Shown here: positions 55,900 through 64,000 of the stretch, piece after piece
How positions within the stretch are numbered: the first letter of the stretch is position 1
Layout of the letters: each line of letters opens with the position of its first letter
DNA from: JAHJUB01 sp041653615 [NCBI: Candidatus Ratteibacteria bacterium]
Lineage (GTDB): Bacteria; Ratteibacteria; UBA8468; MWAK01
DNA length: 64,000 nucleotides
Direction of reading: 5' to 3'
Assembly: GCA_041653615.1 (NCBI GenBank)
Contig: JBAZEZ010000005.1
Span: forward strand, 28,679-92,678
The notes under the pieces: model-generated
The model's database searches: none
Told to the model about the DNA's origin: nothing
Seen by the model: the letters and a program-made list of their open reading frames with translations, nothing else
Made by a program: the position numbers and the translations under genes

Positions 55900-56544
55900 A
55901 TGGCAGAATTACAAAACGAGCAGGCAATTATTGTCAATGCCGGAACCGGCGAGTTTTTCGGTAAGATAAAAGAAGTTAAAAACAATGAGGAATACGAAAT
56001 ATCTTTTTTTGATAATAAATCGTGTTGTTGGGCATCAAAAATTTCCTCAGAAAAAAATAGCCTGGTAGGACAACAATGCCGGGTTTATTATTTAAACAAA
56101 GAAAGAATCCGCTCTTTCTTTACGGCAACCATATCTTCCGCAAATGGCAATTTCATTCTTCAGCAGAGTTCTTCCGCCGGTTCCCAGGTCAGGCAAATCA
56201 GACACTTTGCGCGTTTTAAAGTCGATTTGCCGGCAACAGTCATGAACGAAAATCTTCTAGGGAGAGGTGTTATCATAAACGATGTCCTGCCGGGTGTGGG
56301 AATCAACGTGAAAACCTTTAATATCAGCACGGGCGGAGTAGGGATAATTTCGGAAATTCCGTTTCAGCTGAATTCCTTCATTACTATAGAGGTAAATTTT
56401 TGCGGGGAAAAAGTTAAGGCAATAGGCGAGGTAAAATATTGCCTGAAAAATGATGCGCTCTTTTTTGCCGGCGTGGAGTTCATTGTAATATCGGAGGAAA
56501 CAAAAGGAAGATTGGAAAACCTGCTGCTGGTTTTGGGAGCTTAG
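55900..56544 (+). CDS. PilZ-domain protein
   Basis: The 214-residue protein has an N-terminal YcgR-like domain (about 1-95) and a C-terminal PilZ domain with RxxxR in RHFARFKVDLP (about 104-114) and NISTGG (about 144-149), the c-di-GMP-binding residues. It probably changes motility or secretion upon c-di-GMP binding. The HD-GYP protein at 338 could degrade its ligand. The Shine-Dalgarno is a G-rich run 8-12 nt before ATG. Confidence 0.85.
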   Translation: MAELQNEQAIIVNAGTGEFFGKIKEVKNNEEYEISFFDNKSCCWASKISSEKNSLVGQQCRVYYLNKERIRSFFTATISSANGNFILQQSSSAGSQVRQIRHFARFKVDLPATVMNENLLGRGVIINDVLPGVGINVKTFNISTGGVGIISEIPFQLNSFITIEVNFCGEKVKAIGEVKYCLKNDALFFAGVEFIVISEETKGRLENLLLVLGA

Positions 56545-56568
56545 CTCAAAACGGCGGGGAGGGAAATA

Positions 56569-56587
56569 GCTGCCCGGTGAGGATTCG
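56569..56587. repeat. 19-bp direct repeat of the tRNA-Gln 3' end (att-like)
   Basis: GCTGCCCGGTGAGGATTCG at 56569-56587 is identical to 56713-56731, the 3' end of the tRNA-Gln gene on the minus strand. An inverted copy, CGAATCCTC followed by ACCCGGGC, is at 56672-56690. Such duplications can mark integrase attachment sites, or a repeat derived from a tRNA. Confidence 0.55.
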
Positions 56588-56713
56588 GCGGTTTCGGCTT
56601 CACCGCGCCTCAACTCGGCCACCCGCTGGCAACGTTCCCTATTCGGTCGCCTCGCCTGACTTCGCTCCCCTCGAATCCTCAATACCCGGGCTTTAGGCGG
56701 GATTAAAATTGGG

Positions 56714-56784
56714 CTGCCCGGTGAGGATTCGAACCTCAACGCCCAGCTTCAAAGGCTGGTGTGCTACCATTACACAACCGGGCA
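56714..56784 (-). tRNA. tRNA-Gln (anticodon UUG)
   Basis: On the minus strand the cloverleaf is TGCCCGG / CCGGGCA acceptor with G73 discriminator, an anticodon stem CCAGC/GCTGG with loop CTTTGAA (anticodon TTG) and a T arm GAGGTTCGAATCCTC. The weak U1-A72 pair and G73 are typical of tRNA-Gln. CCA is not encoded in full. Confidence 0.9.
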
Positions 56785-56829
56785 ATAACTATAGTGAATA
56801 GTGAACTGTGAACAGTGAACGGTAACAGA

Positions 56830-57216
56830 CTAAACTGCTGTTTTTAGTTTTCTAACCAATCCTGAAATAAGCTTGAAAGTTGTGGTTGTCAACGAAACAG
56901 TATCTTTGTAATTACGTTCATTTAGATAGTTTAACTTTAACGATATTTCCAGTTGTGTGTCAAGTTCACTTAAAGAACCTTGAGATATACTCAGAAATTG
57001 TAAGAATTCCTTCGTAGAATTACGTGCTGCTCCTTCCGCAATATTACTGGCAACCGATACTGCACATCTGCGCATCTGATTCGTCAATCCATAAATTTCT
57101 TCTTTTGGGAAAAGGCTTGTTATTTTGTAAATTATTTCCGTTAGTTCTATAGATTTTTGCCACACTTCCAATTTTTTATGCGGTCTTACTGCTTCATTTG
57201 TTTTATCTTTTTCCAT
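56830..57216 (-). CDS. Four-helix-bundle protein (23S rRNA-intervening-sequence family)
   Basis: The 128-residue protein has KKLEVWQKSIELTEIIYKITSLFPKEE and NIAEGAARNSTKEFLQFLSISQGSLSELDTQLEI, the S23/IVP-like four-helix bundle signature. Members occur within intervening sequences or alone in many genomes; the function is unknown. It is near the tRNA and purH, in a locus with repeated GTGAACGGTAA-type short stretches. Confidence 0.85.
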   Translation of the reverse strand: MEKDKTNEAVRPHKKLEVWQKSIELTEIIYKITSLFPKEEIYGLTNQMRRCAVSVASNIAEGAARNSTKEFLQFLSISQGSLSELDTQLEISLKLNYLNERNYKDTVSLTTTTFKLISGLVRKLKTAV

Positions 57217-57246
57217 TCACCGTTCACCATTTACCATTCACTGCTT

Positions 57247-58803
57247 TTAATGTCGAAAATGGCGCTGGCCGGCCATAACCATTATCATTCCATATTTTTC
57301 CGCGGCGGCCAGGACCTCGGCGTCTTTCTTGGAACCGCCCGGGTGGATGATGGAAATCGCGCCTTCCTTAGCAACCACTTCCAGGGCATCCGGGAACGGG
57401 AAAAAAGCGTCGGAAGCCACCGCGGCTCCGGAGACGTCGAATCCGAAACCTTTTGCTTTGGAGACCGCAATCTTGGCGGAATCAACCCGGGACATCTGGC
57501 CGGCTCCAATGCCGATGGTCTGGCCGCCTTTTACCAGAATGATGGCGTTGCTCTTGGTGTATTTAGCCACCAGGTAAGCAAACTTCATCTCTTCCAGTTG
57601 AGCCGCGTCCGGGGACTTGACGCTGACCACCTTCAGTTCCGAAAAAAGGGCGGTGTCAACGTCCTGGACCAGAAAACCGCCGCTTACCTTCCGAAAATCG
57701 AATTTCCCCCCTTCTTTTTTGGGCCAACTCAACCGCAGTACCCGGATATCCGGTTTCTTTTTGAAGATATTAAGTGCCGTCTCGTTGTATTCCGGAGCAA
57801 TTACGCATTCCACAAAACCGGTGATAATTTCAGCCGCGGTATCTTCGGCTACCGGACGGTTTAGCGCTACGATGCCGCCGAAGGCGCTGACCGGGTCGCA
57901 GGCGCGCGCTTTCTGGAAGGCGGTCAGGATATCCGGGCCAAGCGCGACACCACAGGGGTTATTGTGCTTGACGATTACCGCCGCTTCCGGGTCTAATTCC
58001 CGGACCAGGGAGAGGGCGGCTTCCAGGTCAAGGTAGTTGTTGTAGGAAAGTTCTTTGCCCTGGAGTTGTTCGGCGTCGACCAGGAGCCCGATTTCGGAAC
58101 GGAAACTCTTTTGCCGATAGAGACTGGCTTTCTGGTGAGGGTTCTCGCCGTACCGCAAATCCGCAATCTTTTCCAGGAGCAGGGAGATTCGGGCCGGGAA
58201 AGCCGGCGCTTCTTTTTCCTGATTGAGATAAAGGGAAATAACCGCGTCATACATTGAAGTTTTCGCAAAGACCGCGGCGCCCAATTGCCGGGCGATTTCT
58301 TTTGAAATCCTGCCTTTTTTTAATTTCAGTTCGTTGATGATTGCCGGGTACTGATTTGGGTCCGAAAGGACAACCACGTCCGAACTGTTTTTGGCGGCCG
58401 CCCGCAGAAGGCTGGGACCTCCGATATCAATATTTTCAATGGCGGTCTCCAGGTTGGTTTCTTTTTTTGCCGCTACTTTTTCAAACGGGTAAAGGTTGAC
58501 GCAGACCAGGTCGATTGGCCTGATTTTCTCTTTTTCAACTTCTTCGCGGTGTTTCGGAACTTCCCGCCGGAAGAGAATGCCGGCAAAGATTTTGGGGTGC
58601 AGGGTTTTAACCCTTCCGTCCAGCATTTCCGGGAACGCGGTTACATCCGAAACTTCGGTTACCGGTATTTTTGCTTCCCGCAGCGCTTTGGCGGTGCCGC
58701 CGGTGGAGATAATTTCCGCACCGTTTTCCACCAGCGCTTTTGCCAGGTCAAGAATACCGGTTTTGTCGGAAACGGAAAGGATGGCGCGTTTAATCGTAAT
58801 CAT
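57247..58803 (-). CDS. purH: Bifunctional AICAR transformylase/IMP cyclohydrolase
   Basis: The 518-residue enzyme has the N-terminal MGS-like cyclohydrolase domain (RAILSVSDKTGILDLAKALVENGAEIISTGGTAKAL) and a C-terminal transformylase domain (VLRKHNNPCG-like IVKHNNPCGVAL; GAGQMSRVDS; SDAFFPFPD). It does the last two steps of purine IMP synthesis. I chose ATG 58803; another ATG is at 58815 and neither has a clear Shine-Dalgarno. The 5' end abuts an interspersed repeat. Confidence 0.96.
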   Translation of the reverse strand: MITIKRAILSVSDKTGILDLAKALVENGAEIISTGGTAKALREAKIPVTEVSDVTAFPEMLDGRVKTLHPKIFAGILFRREVPKHREEVEKEKIRPIDLVCVNLYPFEKVAAKKETNLETAIENIDIGGPSLLRAAAKNSSDVVVLSDPNQYPAIINELKLKKGRISKEIARQLGAAVFAKTSMYDAVISLYLNQEKEAPAFPARISLLLEKIADLRYGENPHQKASLYRQKSFRSEIGLLVDAEQLQGKELSYNNYLDLEAALSLVRELDPEAAVIVKHNNPCGVALGPDILTAFQKARACDPVSAFGGIVALNRPVAEDTAAEIITGFVECVIAPEYNETALNIFKKKPDIRVLRLSWPKKEGGKFDFRKVSGGFLVQDVDTALFSELKVVSVKSPDAAQLEEMKFAYLVAKYTKSNAIILVKGGQTIGIGAGQMSRVDSAKIAVSKAKGFGFDVSGAAVASDAFFPFPDALEVVAKEGAISIIHPGGSKKDAEVLAAAEKYGMIMVMAGQRHFRH

Positions 58804-58824
58804 ATGATTTTCCATTTTTGGTTG

Positions 58825-58896
58825 TGTCACCCTGAGCGAAACGAAGGGTCTCGTAGTTGAAAGAGGAGATTCTTCGGCTGGTGCCTCAGAATGACA
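58825..58896. repeat. TGTCACCCTGAGC interspersed repeat, copy 2
   Basis: TGTCACCCTGAGCG at the left and GCCTCAGAATGACA at the right, with GAAGGGTCTCG and GAGATTCTTCGG arms. It separates pyrB from purH. Confidence 0.8.
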
Positions 58897-58901
58897 AACG
58901 A

Positions 58902-59825
58902 CTATTTTCCCACCAAAAGCAGGTAGAGCACTGCCATTCGAACCGCTACGCCGTTTTCTACCTGGGTTAGGATGGCAGAGTTATTGCATTCCGCGGCTTC
59001 CGAACTTATTTCCAGTCCCCGGTTCATCGGTCCCGGGTGCATTATCAAAACGTCCGGTTTCGCCCAGCGGAGCGTTTCCGCGTTAACCTGGTAGCGTCGG
59101 CTGTACTCCCGCGGGGAAGGGAAGTAATTTTCTTTCTGGCGTTCCAGCTGGATGCGTAAAACATTGATTGCGTCGGCGTTTTTGAGCGCTTCTTTTAAAT
59201 TATAAGTGACGCGGGCGCCGGTGCTTTCAATACCGGGCGGGATAAGGGTCGGCGGTCCGCAGAGTGTGACCCGCGCGCCGAGTTTTAGCAATCCCCACAG
59301 ATTTGAGCGGGCCACCCGGCTGTGCCGGATATCACCCAGGATGGTTACATTAAGCCCTTTGACGCGGCCTTTTTTTTCTTTGATGGTAAAGATGTCCAGC
59401 AGTCCTTGTGTCGGATGCTCATGGCTGCCGTCACCGGCGTTAATAAAAGATGCTTTTAATCTTTTGGCCAGAAAATTTACCACCCCGGCGCAGGAATGGC
59501 GCACGATGAAGCAATCGATTTTCATCGCCTCGAGGTTTTCGCCGGTGTCAAGGACGGTTTCGCCTTTTACCAGACTTGAGGCGGAGGGTGAAAAGTTGAC
59601 GATGTCCGCGGAGAGCCGCTTGGCCGCCAGCTCAAAGGAGGTGCGGGTGCGGGTGCTGGGTTCAAAAAAGAGGTTGGCGACGGTTTTGCCCCGCAGGGCC
59701 GGGACTTTTTTTATTTCCCGGGTGGAAACTTCTTTGAAAGAGGCGGTCGTGGTCAGGATGAATTCAATTTCTTCCGCCGACAGTTCTTCCAAACCCAGTA
59801 AGTCTTTTCGTTTCCAGTCGCTCAT
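58902..59825 (-). CDS. pyrB: Aspartate carbamoyltransferase catalytic subunit
   Basis: The 307-residue enzyme has [18 protein letters not shown] (carbamoyl-phosphate loop), [14 protein letters not shown] and [13 protein letters not shown]. It condenses carbamoyl phosphate and aspartate in pyrimidine synthesis. Its start overlaps the pyrR stop by 4 nt, so the two are translationally coupled. No pyrI regulatory chain gene is seen. Confidence 0.97.
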   Translation of the reverse strand: MSDWKRKDLLGLEELSAEEIEFILTTTASFKEVSTREIKKVPALRGKTVANLFFEPSTRTRTSFELAAKRLSADIVNFSPSASSLVKGETVLDTGENLEAMKIDCFIVRHSCAGVVNFLAKRLKASFINAGDGSHEHPTQGLLDIFTIKEKKGRVKGLNVTILGDIRHSRVARSNLWGLLKLGARVTLCGPPTLIPPGIESTGARVTYNLKEALKNADAINVLRIQLERQKENYFPSPREYSRRYQVNAETLRWAKPDVLIMHPGPMNRGLEISSEAAECNNSAILTQVENGVAVRMAVLYLLLVGK

Positions 59826-60352
59826 GGTTCAATCAGTAAAATTTTGTCTTCGCCGTCTACTTCCTTCAGATGTACTTCAATGGATTGACTGCTTGTGTTC
59901 GGGATGAATTTCCCGGTAAAGTCGGGTTGAATCGGTAGTTCCCGGTGGCCCCGGTCAACCAAGGTCAGCAGTTTTATTGATTTTGGTCTTCCGAAATCAA
60001 CTAATTCGGAAAGCGCCGCCCGGATGGTCCGGCCGGTAAAGAGCACGTCGTCCACCAAAAGGATGTCTTTTCCGTCCAGGTCGAACTTAATCTGAGTTTC
60101 GCGCACAACCGGCTGTTTTGCGGCCGCGCTTAAATCGTCACGGTAGAGGGTAATGTCCAGAATCCCGAGGGGTATCTCAACCGATTTTTTTTGCAGAATA
60201 TCCTGAAGCCGCGCCGCCAACTCTACTCCCCGGCGTCTGATTCCGATTAGCGCCAGGTTCTTAAGGCCTATTTTTGCTTGAACCTCTCCGGCTAACCGGT
60301 TGATGATTTTTTCAATCTCCGCCCCCGCGGTGATTTCTCTTTCCTTTTTCAC
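59822..60352 (-). CDS. pyrR: PyrR bifunctional regulator/uracil phosphoribosyltransferase
   Basis: The 176-residue protein has the PRPP-binding motif [19 protein letters not shown] and [13 protein letters not shown]. PyrR binds pyr mRNA leaders in response to UMP and also has UPRTase activity. The start at 60352 is a GTG. It is first in a pyrR-pyrB unit. No obvious PyrR-binding anti-antiterminator could be verified in the short leader. Confidence 0.95.
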   Translation of the reverse strand: MKKEREITAGAEIEKIINRLAGEVQAKIGLKNLALIGIRRRGVELAARLQDILQKKSVEIPLGILDITLYRDDLSAAAKQPVVRETQIKFDLDGKDILLVDDVLFTGRTIRAALSELVDFGRPKSIKLLTLVDRGHRELPIQPDFTGKFIPNTSSQSIEVHLKEVDGEDKILLIEP

Positions 60353-60373
60353 TCTTTAATGATAACATATATT

Positions 60374-60420
60374 GGGGCTGCGAAACAATAAAATAGTCAA
60401 TTTTATTGTTTAGTAACCCC
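60374..60420. repeat. AT-rich perfect hairpin between divergent pyrR and DUF1614
   Basis: AAACAATAAAAT (60383-60394) and ATTTTATTGTTT (60400-60411) are perfect inverted partners with a 5-nt loop; flanking GGGG and CCCC extend the symmetry. It lies between two divergent genes, so it may be an operator for both rather than a terminator. Confidence 0.55.
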
Positions 60421-60425
60421 AAAAA

Positions 60426-61106
60426 ATGGAGGCAGCTGCCGCTATGTTTTTCTTGCCGATTTCCTTATTCCTGGTTATTTTCATTCTGGTCCTGATTCCG
60501 ATTATCTTTATCTTTATTCCGATTCGGGTGGTTTCGGCGGCTTTTGGCCGGCTGGGAATACCGGCGCCCATCGCTTTTCTCCTCTTCCTGGCTTCGCTGG
60601 TCGGTTCGCTCATCAACGTCCCGATTGTTAAAAGTTCAATTCCGGCAAAACCGTTTGTCATTCAGCCGGGATTTGATATTTTCCGGCCGTTTCTTTACCA
60701 GCCGCCGCCTTCCGAACACATGACTCTGGCTGTTAATGTCGGCGGAGCGGTAATACCCGTCATAATCTGCCTCCTGATTTTGCCGAGGGCGCCTTTTTTC
60801 CCCACGATTATCGGCACGGTGATTTCCATCCTGGCCTGTTATTTTTTGGCCAAACCCGTGTCCGGAATCGGGATTACGATTCCCACGCTCATTCCACCGT
60901 TAGTGGCCATCCTTTGCGCTTTTATCTTTTCACCCAAAAACCGGGCGCCGGTGGCTTATATTTCCGGAGTATTAGGCGTGTTAATCGGCGCCGACCTTCT
61001 CCATTTGTTGAGTCTTCCGCCTTACGGCGGGCTGATGAGTATTGGCGGCGCCGGAGTATTTGACGGTATCTTTCTGGTGGGTATTCTGGCCGCTCTTTTT
61101 GCCTGA
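60426..61106 (+). CDS. DUF1614 integral membrane protein
   Basis: The 226-residue protein has about seven transmembrane helices and the DUF1614 motifs: LIPIIFIFIPIRVVSAAFGRLG, LASLVGSLINVPI and ADLLHLLSLPPYGGLMSIGGAGVFDGIFLVG. The function of the family is unknown. The start is preceded by CCCCAAAAA without a Shine-Dalgarno. It is divergent to pyrR. Confidence 0.82.
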   Translation: MEAAAAMFFLPISLFLVIFILVLIPIIFIFIPIRVVSAAFGRLGIPAPIAFLLFLASLVGSLINVPIVKSSIPAKPFVIQPGFDIFRPFLYQPPPSEHMTLAVNVGGAVIPVIICLLILPRAPFFPTIIGTVISILACYFLAKPVSGIGITIPTLIPPLVAILCAFIFSPKNRAPVAYISGVLGVLIGADLLHLLSLPPYGGLMSIGGAGVFDGIFLVGILAALFA

Positions 61107-61141
61107 TTTTTTAAATTTAATTTTTTGGCAATCCCAAAAAA

Positions 61142-62275
61142 ATGCGCCGACGAAACATTTTTATTTTCTTCGTAGTTGTAAGTCTCTTCGGTTTGACCTT
61201 CGGTATTTATGAAATATCCATCCCTTTTTACCTTCAGAGCCGTAAGATAAGCTTTCCCAGGATGGGCGACATTTTCGCGGTGTCGTTTCTCTTCGCTTTT
61301 TTGATGCGCCAGTACGCCGGTTACCTTTCCGATATTTTCGGCCGCCGGCCTTTTTTTTCCGCCGCGCTTTTTCTGTCCGGCCTGGGTAATTTTTGCACGC
61401 CGTTTTTTAACACCGTCGGAACCCAGACATTTCTGAAAAGTTTGCGCGAAGGCGCCTTCGGCGTCAAGGAAACTATGCAGTCGGTTATTCTCTACGAAGG
61501 CGCCGAAAATGAGTTTTTGAACATCTACGGGAAAAACCGGGGAACGGAGTGGATTTTCCAGGCGGCCGGCATCTTCCTGGCCGGGATAATCGCGATTCGT
61601 TTTTCTCTCTCGGCGGCTTTTTTTACCTCCGGGATAATCCTTTTTCTGGCAACCGCGCTTTTCTGGTGTTTTTTCCAAGCCGCCCCGGTAAAAGAGGCGG
61701 TGGGGAGGCGGAACGCCCGGGAAATTTTTTCTTTTGACCTTACCGGGAAGCTGCGTTACCTGACCATCATCTATTTTATCTTAAACGTTGACACCGGGCT
61801 TTCCCACGGGCCAACCATGCCCATTTATTTTCGGGACCGGTTTGGCATGTCGCTGGCGCTCATTGCTTTTTTAATGGTCGCGCATCGCCTGTCTATGGCG
61901 TTTCCGATGATGTTTACCGGTCGCCTTCTGGGCAGACGTCCGAAATTATTTTATCTTATCGCGTTGATTTTCGGCGGTCTTTCGCTGATGCTTACTCCTT
62001 TTATTCCCCGGGCGTCAATCGCGATACCGGTTTGGATTACGCATGATTTGCTGGGCGCCAGTATTTATATTCCCATTCACAATTATCTGGTTCAAAAATA
62101 TGCCGGAGAGGGTATCCGCGGTCTGCACGTCAGCAAATCGTTTGCTTATGGTTCTCTGGGCCAGGTGGTTGGCTTCTTTTTATCCGGCTATCTCTATAGT
62201 TTCAATATCGGCGCGCCCTTTTTCGCGGCCGGGGCAGTTGCTTTCCTGGCTTGTTTTCTGGTAGCGCGCCTGTAA
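61142..62275 (+). CDS. Major facilitator superfamily transporter
   Basis: The 377-residue protein has about 11-12 membrane helices with MFS-like QYAGYLSDIFGRRPFFSAALFLSGLG in the loop 2-3 region (a motif A equivalent). Substrate unknown. It follows the DUF1614 gene by 35 nt. It starts after CCCAAAAAA, as the upstream gene does. Confidence 0.82.
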   Translation: MRRRNIFIFFVVVSLFGLTFGIYEISIPFYLQSRKISFPRMGDIFAVSFLFAFLMRQYAGYLSDIFGRRPFFSAALFLSGLGNFCTPFFNTVGTQTFLKSLREGAFGVKETMQSVILYEGAENEFLNIYGKNRGTEWIFQAAGIFLAGIIAIRFSLSAAFFTSGIILFLATALFWCFFQAAPVKEAVGRRNAREIFSFDLTGKLRYLTIIYFILNVDTGLSHGPTMPIYFRDRFGMSLALIAFLMVAHRLSMAFPMMFTGRLLGRRPKLFYLIALIFGGLSLMLTPFIPRASIAIPVWITHDLLGASIYIPIHNYLVQKYAGEGIRGLHVSKSFAYGSLGQVVGFFLSGYLYSFNIGAPFFAAGAVAFLACFLVARL

Positions 62276-62282
62276 GTATAGT

Positions 62283-62314
62283 TGTCATTCCCGCATGTAT
62301 TTAGCGGGAATCCA
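62283..62314. repeat. Short palindromic repeat (TGTCATTCCCGC / GCGGGAATCCA)
   Basis: TGTCATTCCCGC (62283) with GCGGGAATCCA (62304-62314) form a hairpin, an inverted relative of 8082-8113. Confidence 0.75.
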
Positions 62315-62344
62315 TTCCAACCGCTGGTAATGTAGTTAGAATCG

Positions 62345-63001
62345 ATGAAATATGTAACCGTAAAAGAGATGAAGGAACTGGATCGCCGGGCGATAAATCA
62401 GCGCGGAATCCCGGCTGCTTTTTTGATGGAGAACGCCGGGGCGGCGATTGCCGCGGAAGTGATGAAAATAGTTGGAAAAGGTACGGTTTTTGTCTTCTGC
62501 GGTTACGGCAATAACGGCGGAGACGGTTTTGTGGCCGGCCGGCGCCTTTTGCTTAACGGTTATTCGGTAAAAACTTTTTTGGTGGGGAATCTCAAGCCAT
62601 TTTCACCGGAGACTAAAGCGAATTACCAAGCGCTGGTTGCCGTGAATCATACGCCGGTACTTGTTTCGGCCGGAGAAGAAATTGATAAAGTTTTTGTTCA
62701 ATTACCCGCGCCCGACCTGGTGGTCGACGCTATTTTCGGAATCGGCCTCAAGGGCGTTCCGGACGAATTTTTCTTAAAATTAATAGACCGGATAAACGGT
62801 TTTGGCTGTCCGGTAATCGCCGCCGACGTTCCCAGCGGCCTGGACGCGGATACCGGAAAGCCTTTAGGCGCGGCCGTAAAAGCATTCAAGACCGTAACCC
62901 TGGGCTATCCCAAGGTTGGTTTTCAGAATCCGGCCGCGAAATCATATACCGGAGAAGTTGTTTGCGCGGACATCGGTCTGCCTACCCTGGGATTACCGTA
63001 A
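62345..63001 (+). CDS. nnrE: NAD(P)H-hydrate epimerase
   Basis: The 218-residue YjeF N-terminal domain protein has VKEMKELDRRAINQRGIPAAFLMENAG, CGYGNNGGDGFVAGRRL and DAIFGIGLKGVP, ending in ADIGLPTLGLP. It repairs damaged NAD(P)H hydrates by epimerisation. In many bacteria it is fused to the dehydratase NnrD; here it is a lone domain. Confidence 0.92.
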   Translation: MKYVTVKEMKELDRRAINQRGIPAAFLMENAGAAIAAEVMKIVGKGTVFVFCGYGNNGGDGFVAGRRLLLNGYSVKTFLVGNLKPFSPETKANYQALVAVNHTPVLVSAGEEIDKVFVQLPAPDLVVDAIFGIGLKGVPDEFFLKLIDRINGFGCPVIAADVPSGLDADTGKPLGAAVKAFKTVTLGYPKVGFQNPAAKSYTGEVVCADIGLPTLGLP

Positions 63002-63017
63002 AAAGTGTACATTAATT

Positions 63018-63052
63018 CCTCCCCCTTGAGGGGGAAGGTGAGGTGGGGGTGA
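63018..63052. repeat. CCTCCCCCTTGAGGGGGA short palindrome
   Basis: CCTCCCCCTTGAGGGGGAAG followed by GTGAGGTGGGGGTGA. It is an intergenic palindrome of a type seen in many genomes. Confidence 0.6.
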
Positions 63053-63068
63053 TAAAACGGAGGTAAAA

Positions 63069-63377
63069 ATGGAAACAATCACCAAATTATACCAGACCAA
63101 AAATGGCCCGGTAGAAGGTATTCAAGTCAAATGGGCCGGTTTCAGCATACTCCTGGTTACCGGCGCGAAGGGGTTTTTGGCTTGCGGAGTTTTTGACCTG
63201 GAAGCGATTGAAAAGTTCGGCGCAGCCGCGGCCATTCCGGAAAGTACCCCGGATAATCCCATCAGGACTCTGGAGCGTTTTCCCAACCGGAAGATTATGA
63301 AGGTCAACGCCAGGGCCGAGGCGCTGGGCATTAAGGTCGGTATGGATGTCCGAGATGCTTTTGAACTGATTGCCTGA
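63069..63377 (+). CDS. DUF1805 (YunC-like) protein
   Basis: The 102-residue protein has VEGIQVKWAGFSILLVTGAKGFLACGVFDLEAIEKFGAAAAI and a C-terminal ARAEALGIKVGMDVRDAFELI. This fits the YunC family of unknown function. GGAGG lies 6 nt before ATG. It is followed immediately by a YgjP-like gene. Confidence 0.82.
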   Translation: METITKLYQTKNGPVEGIQVKWAGFSILLVTGAKGFLACGVFDLEAIEKFGAAAAIPESTPDNPIRTLERFPNRKIMKVNARAEALGIKVGMDVRDAFELIA

Positions 63378-63872
63378 ATGGAAATTCAAATTACCCGTAG
63401 TCAGCGTCGGCGCAAAACCGTCAGCGCCAGGATGAAGAATGGCGTGATGAAGGTTAGCGCGCCGGTTTATATCCCGGAGGAAAAGCTCCGGGGTATAGTG
63501 GAGCGTTTTCGGTTAAAGTTTGAACGGAAGAGCAAAATAGTTGAATTGAGGCGGAGTGAAGACCTTACCGGGATAGCCGGGAGATTGAACCGGCGCTATT
63601 TTAACGGACGGATTCAGGTAAATTCCATCAAGTATGTGACAAACCAGAACAGCCGTTTCGGCAGCTGTAATTATCGTTCTAAAACCATACGTATTTCAAA
63701 CCGTTTGGCCAGTATGCCCGTTTGGGTGAGGGATTACGTGATTGTTCATGAGATGGCGCATATTCTGGAACCGAACCACGGTAAGAGTTTTTACAACCTG
63801 GTTTCGGTTTATCCCCGGGCCGAGCGCAGCCGCGGTTTTCTCCTAGCCAAAGGTTTTGAGTTGGAGGAATAG
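63378..63872 (+). CDS. YgjP/DUF45-like metal-dependent hydrolase
   Basis: The 164-residue protein has RRRKTVSARMKNGVMKVSAPVYIPEEKL, the zinc-metalloprotease-like VHEMAHILEPNHGKSFYNLV (HExxH plus a downstream His) and RFGSCNYRSKTIRISNRL. This matches the YgjP (DUF45) family. It starts directly after the DUF1805 stop codon. The remaining 128 bases to the window end (63873-64000) show no gene. Confidence 0.85.
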   Translation: MEIQITRSQRRRKTVSARMKNGVMKVSAPVYIPEEKLRGIVERFRLKFERKSKIVELRRSEDLTGIAGRLNRRYFNGRIQVNSIKYVTNQNSRFGSCNYRSKTIRISNRLASMPVWVRDYVIVHEMAHILEPNHGKSFYNLVSVYPRAERSRGFLLAKGFELEE

Positions 63873-64000
63873 TTTCTGTCATCTATGAAAGGACTGTGTC
63901 AAATCGCGTAACTCGTCCCTTTCAAAAACGTAGTTTACATAAATTATTCTTAAACCGGTTAAACCGGATTGTATCGTTGGATTTATGTATCCAGTCATCT

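Overview
The window is about 64 kb of a mid-GC bacterial chromosome from a Gram-negative cell: it has lipoprotein TolC-type outer-membrane factors, RND pumps, a DUF3034 and an OmpW-like barrel, and a probable lipid A deacylase. No single gene fixes the lineage. Features that recall uncultivated anaerobic groups (Ca. Omnitrophota, PVC-like or deep-branching Deltaproteobacteria) are the pseudopilin-like protein with a C-terminal Hx9DG signature, the archaeal-type Thi4 proteins, DUF523/DUF1614/DUF1805 proteins and several families of palindromic intergenic repeats. That placement is inference.

Layout. 0-4.5 kb: a broken PagL-like gene at the edge, a GAF/HD-GYP protein, then a TPP-riboswitch-controlled thi4 coupled to a pseudopilin-like gene, and small conserved genes. 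4.5-7.5 kb: an AT-richer accessory patch with a flavodoxin-family remnant, a membrane-anchored hypothetical, and two HNH endonuclease genes, the second broken by a one-base deletion. 7.5-12.2 kb: msrA, an ABC permease/ATPase/radical-SAM operon, and a ThiI-like PP-loop protein. 12.3-24.4 kb: cysK and a copper block: CsoR repressor with a strong promoter and embedded operator, secreted CuA-type cupredoxins (one fused to a YHS domain), CusCBA efflux, CopA ATPase and a third cupredoxin paralogue that has lost its metal ligands. 24.4-33.5 kb: sulfur and thiamin block with two metY, a second cysK, DUF3034, a DUF2292 peptide behind a switch-like leader RNA, arsM with an AbrB-like protein, and a second thi4 with its own TPP riboswitch. 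33.6-54.8 kb: radC, GNAT, TetR, then three tandem tripartite export systems (RND, MacAB-like, and HlyD/MacB-like), each with its own TolC, plus an orphan PilB/PilT-type ATPase, ankyrin and TPR proteins. 54.8-64 kb: a polysaccharide deacetylase lacking a normal start codon, PilZ protein, tRNA-Gln with an att-like duplication, purH, pyrR-pyrB, DUF1614, MFS, nnrE, DUF1805 and a YgjP-like metalloprotease.

The most distinctive signals are: (1) a hairpin repeat family found in at least five copies, each immediately upstream of a start codon and carrying the Shine-Dalgarno sequence in its 3' arm; (2) two Thi4 paralogues under TPP riboswitches with the same riboswitch-terminator-repeat architecture, one with His and one with Cys at the sulfur-donor position; (3) a switch-like leader RNA upstream of the DUF2292 gene that I cannot match to a known class; (4) the cupredoxin trio with one metal-site-dead member. 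Translation start signals are mixed: many genes have a good Shine-Dalgarno, while several have a -10 box only 7-11 nt before ATG, suggesting leaderless transcripts.
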